Part shown: positions 63,904 to 64,000 of the stretch, piece by piece | Numbering within the stretch: position 1 is the stretch's first letter | Layout of the letters: every line of letters begins with the position of its first letter | Assembly (NCBI GenBank): GCA_000508305.1 | Contig: CP006977.1 | Location: 1,644,621 to 1,708,620 of the forward strand | Length of the DNA stretch: 64,000 nt | Direction of reading: 5' to 3' | Source of the DNA: Sulfolobus acidocaldarius SUSAZ | Lineage (GTDB): Archaea > Thermoproteota > Thermoprotei_A > Sulfolobales > Sulfolobaceae | The notes under the pieces: generated by a model | Databases searched by the model: none | Told to the model about the DNA's origin: nothing | What the model saw: the letters and a program-made list of their open reading frames with translations, nothing else | Program-made: the position numbers and the translations under genes

Positions 63904-64000
63904 ATGCAGTATAAGTGGATAGCTCTAAGTAATACCACAATCGGAGTGTTAATGGCTTCCATAAACGGTAGTATAACCATAATTTCGTTACCGGCAATCT
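63904..64000 (+). CDS. Start of an MFS exporter gene (cut by window end)
   Basis: Thirty-two codons from the ATG at 63904 are open to the window edge. The translation [20 protein letters not shown] followed by [11 protein letters not shown] is the typical first span of DHA2-type drug exporters (AxxxGSIxxISLPAI). A TATA-like gttaaatatttaaac (63867-63881) lies about 25-35 bases upstream. Confidence 0.7.
   Translation, partial: MQYKWIALSNTTIGVLMASINGSITIISLPAI

Overview
The window comes from a thermoacidophilic archaeon of the order Sulfolobales, close to but apparently not identical with Sulfolobus acidocaldarius. The reasons are a complete SoxABCDD' quinol-oxidase operon with divergent Rieske protein SoxL, a cytochrome P450 that matches CYP119 almost residue for residue (compared from memory), a sulfocyanin-type blue copper protein, low GC content, TATA boxes about 25 bases before many start codons (leaderless transcripts), and GGTG-type ribosome sites inside operons. 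No rRNA, tRNA or CRISPR array was recognised.

Region 1 (1-15.7 kb) looks like aromatic or organic acid catabolism: a UbiD-type decarboxylase (cut by the window start), a cyclase-family hydrolase, a zinc alcohol dehydrogenase, a metabolite/H+ symporter, a two-subunit Rieske ring-hydroxylating oxygenase, a Bat-type HTH regulator, an acyl-CoA synthetase, an enoyl-CoA hydratase, an orphan large subunit of a molybdenum hydroxylase, then a second transporter next to a shikimate/quinate dehydrogenase-like gene. Region 2 (16.8-20.2 kb) is a tight operon of two hemerythrin-like proteins, a DUF2249-cupin, a MIP18-type Fe-S protein and an NnrS-like membrane protein, probably for nitric oxide or oxygen stress. 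Region 3 (20.4-30.1 kb) is looser: two transporters, a secreted protein, a tiny LEA-like protein, and relics of IS200/IS605-type elements: a TnpB stump joined to an ATPase stump, a mini-element holding a tnpB 3' end, and separate hairpin repeats whose stems covary.

Region 4 (30.3-47.4 kb) is aerobic metabolism: CYP119, a DUF973 protein, an isochorismatase-like protein, a drug exporter, the SoxABCDD' operon with divergent SoxL and two small membrane proteins, an Nramp-related transporter, a phosphate-type symporter and a sulfocyanin.

Region 5 (47.6-62.4 kb) is the most notable part: a divergent cluster built around a very large Tat-exported molybdopterin oxidoreductase (1452 aa, tetrathionate/polysulfide/sulfur reductase branch). 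It has a four-cluster Fe-S subunit, a TorD-like chaperone, an NrfD-like membrane anchor, a second NapH-like membrane Fe-S protein, a pilin-signal surface protein, a regulator, a TPR protein, an MvhD-like/ferredoxin protein, a degenerate HAD-like protein and two proteins I cannot name. Together they look like a membrane-bound respiratory system for a sulfur compound (or another oxyanion), with dedicated maturation genes. The substrate cannot be told from sequence. Two more MFS genes close the window, the last cut by its end. In total nine MFS transporter genes lie in 64 kb.
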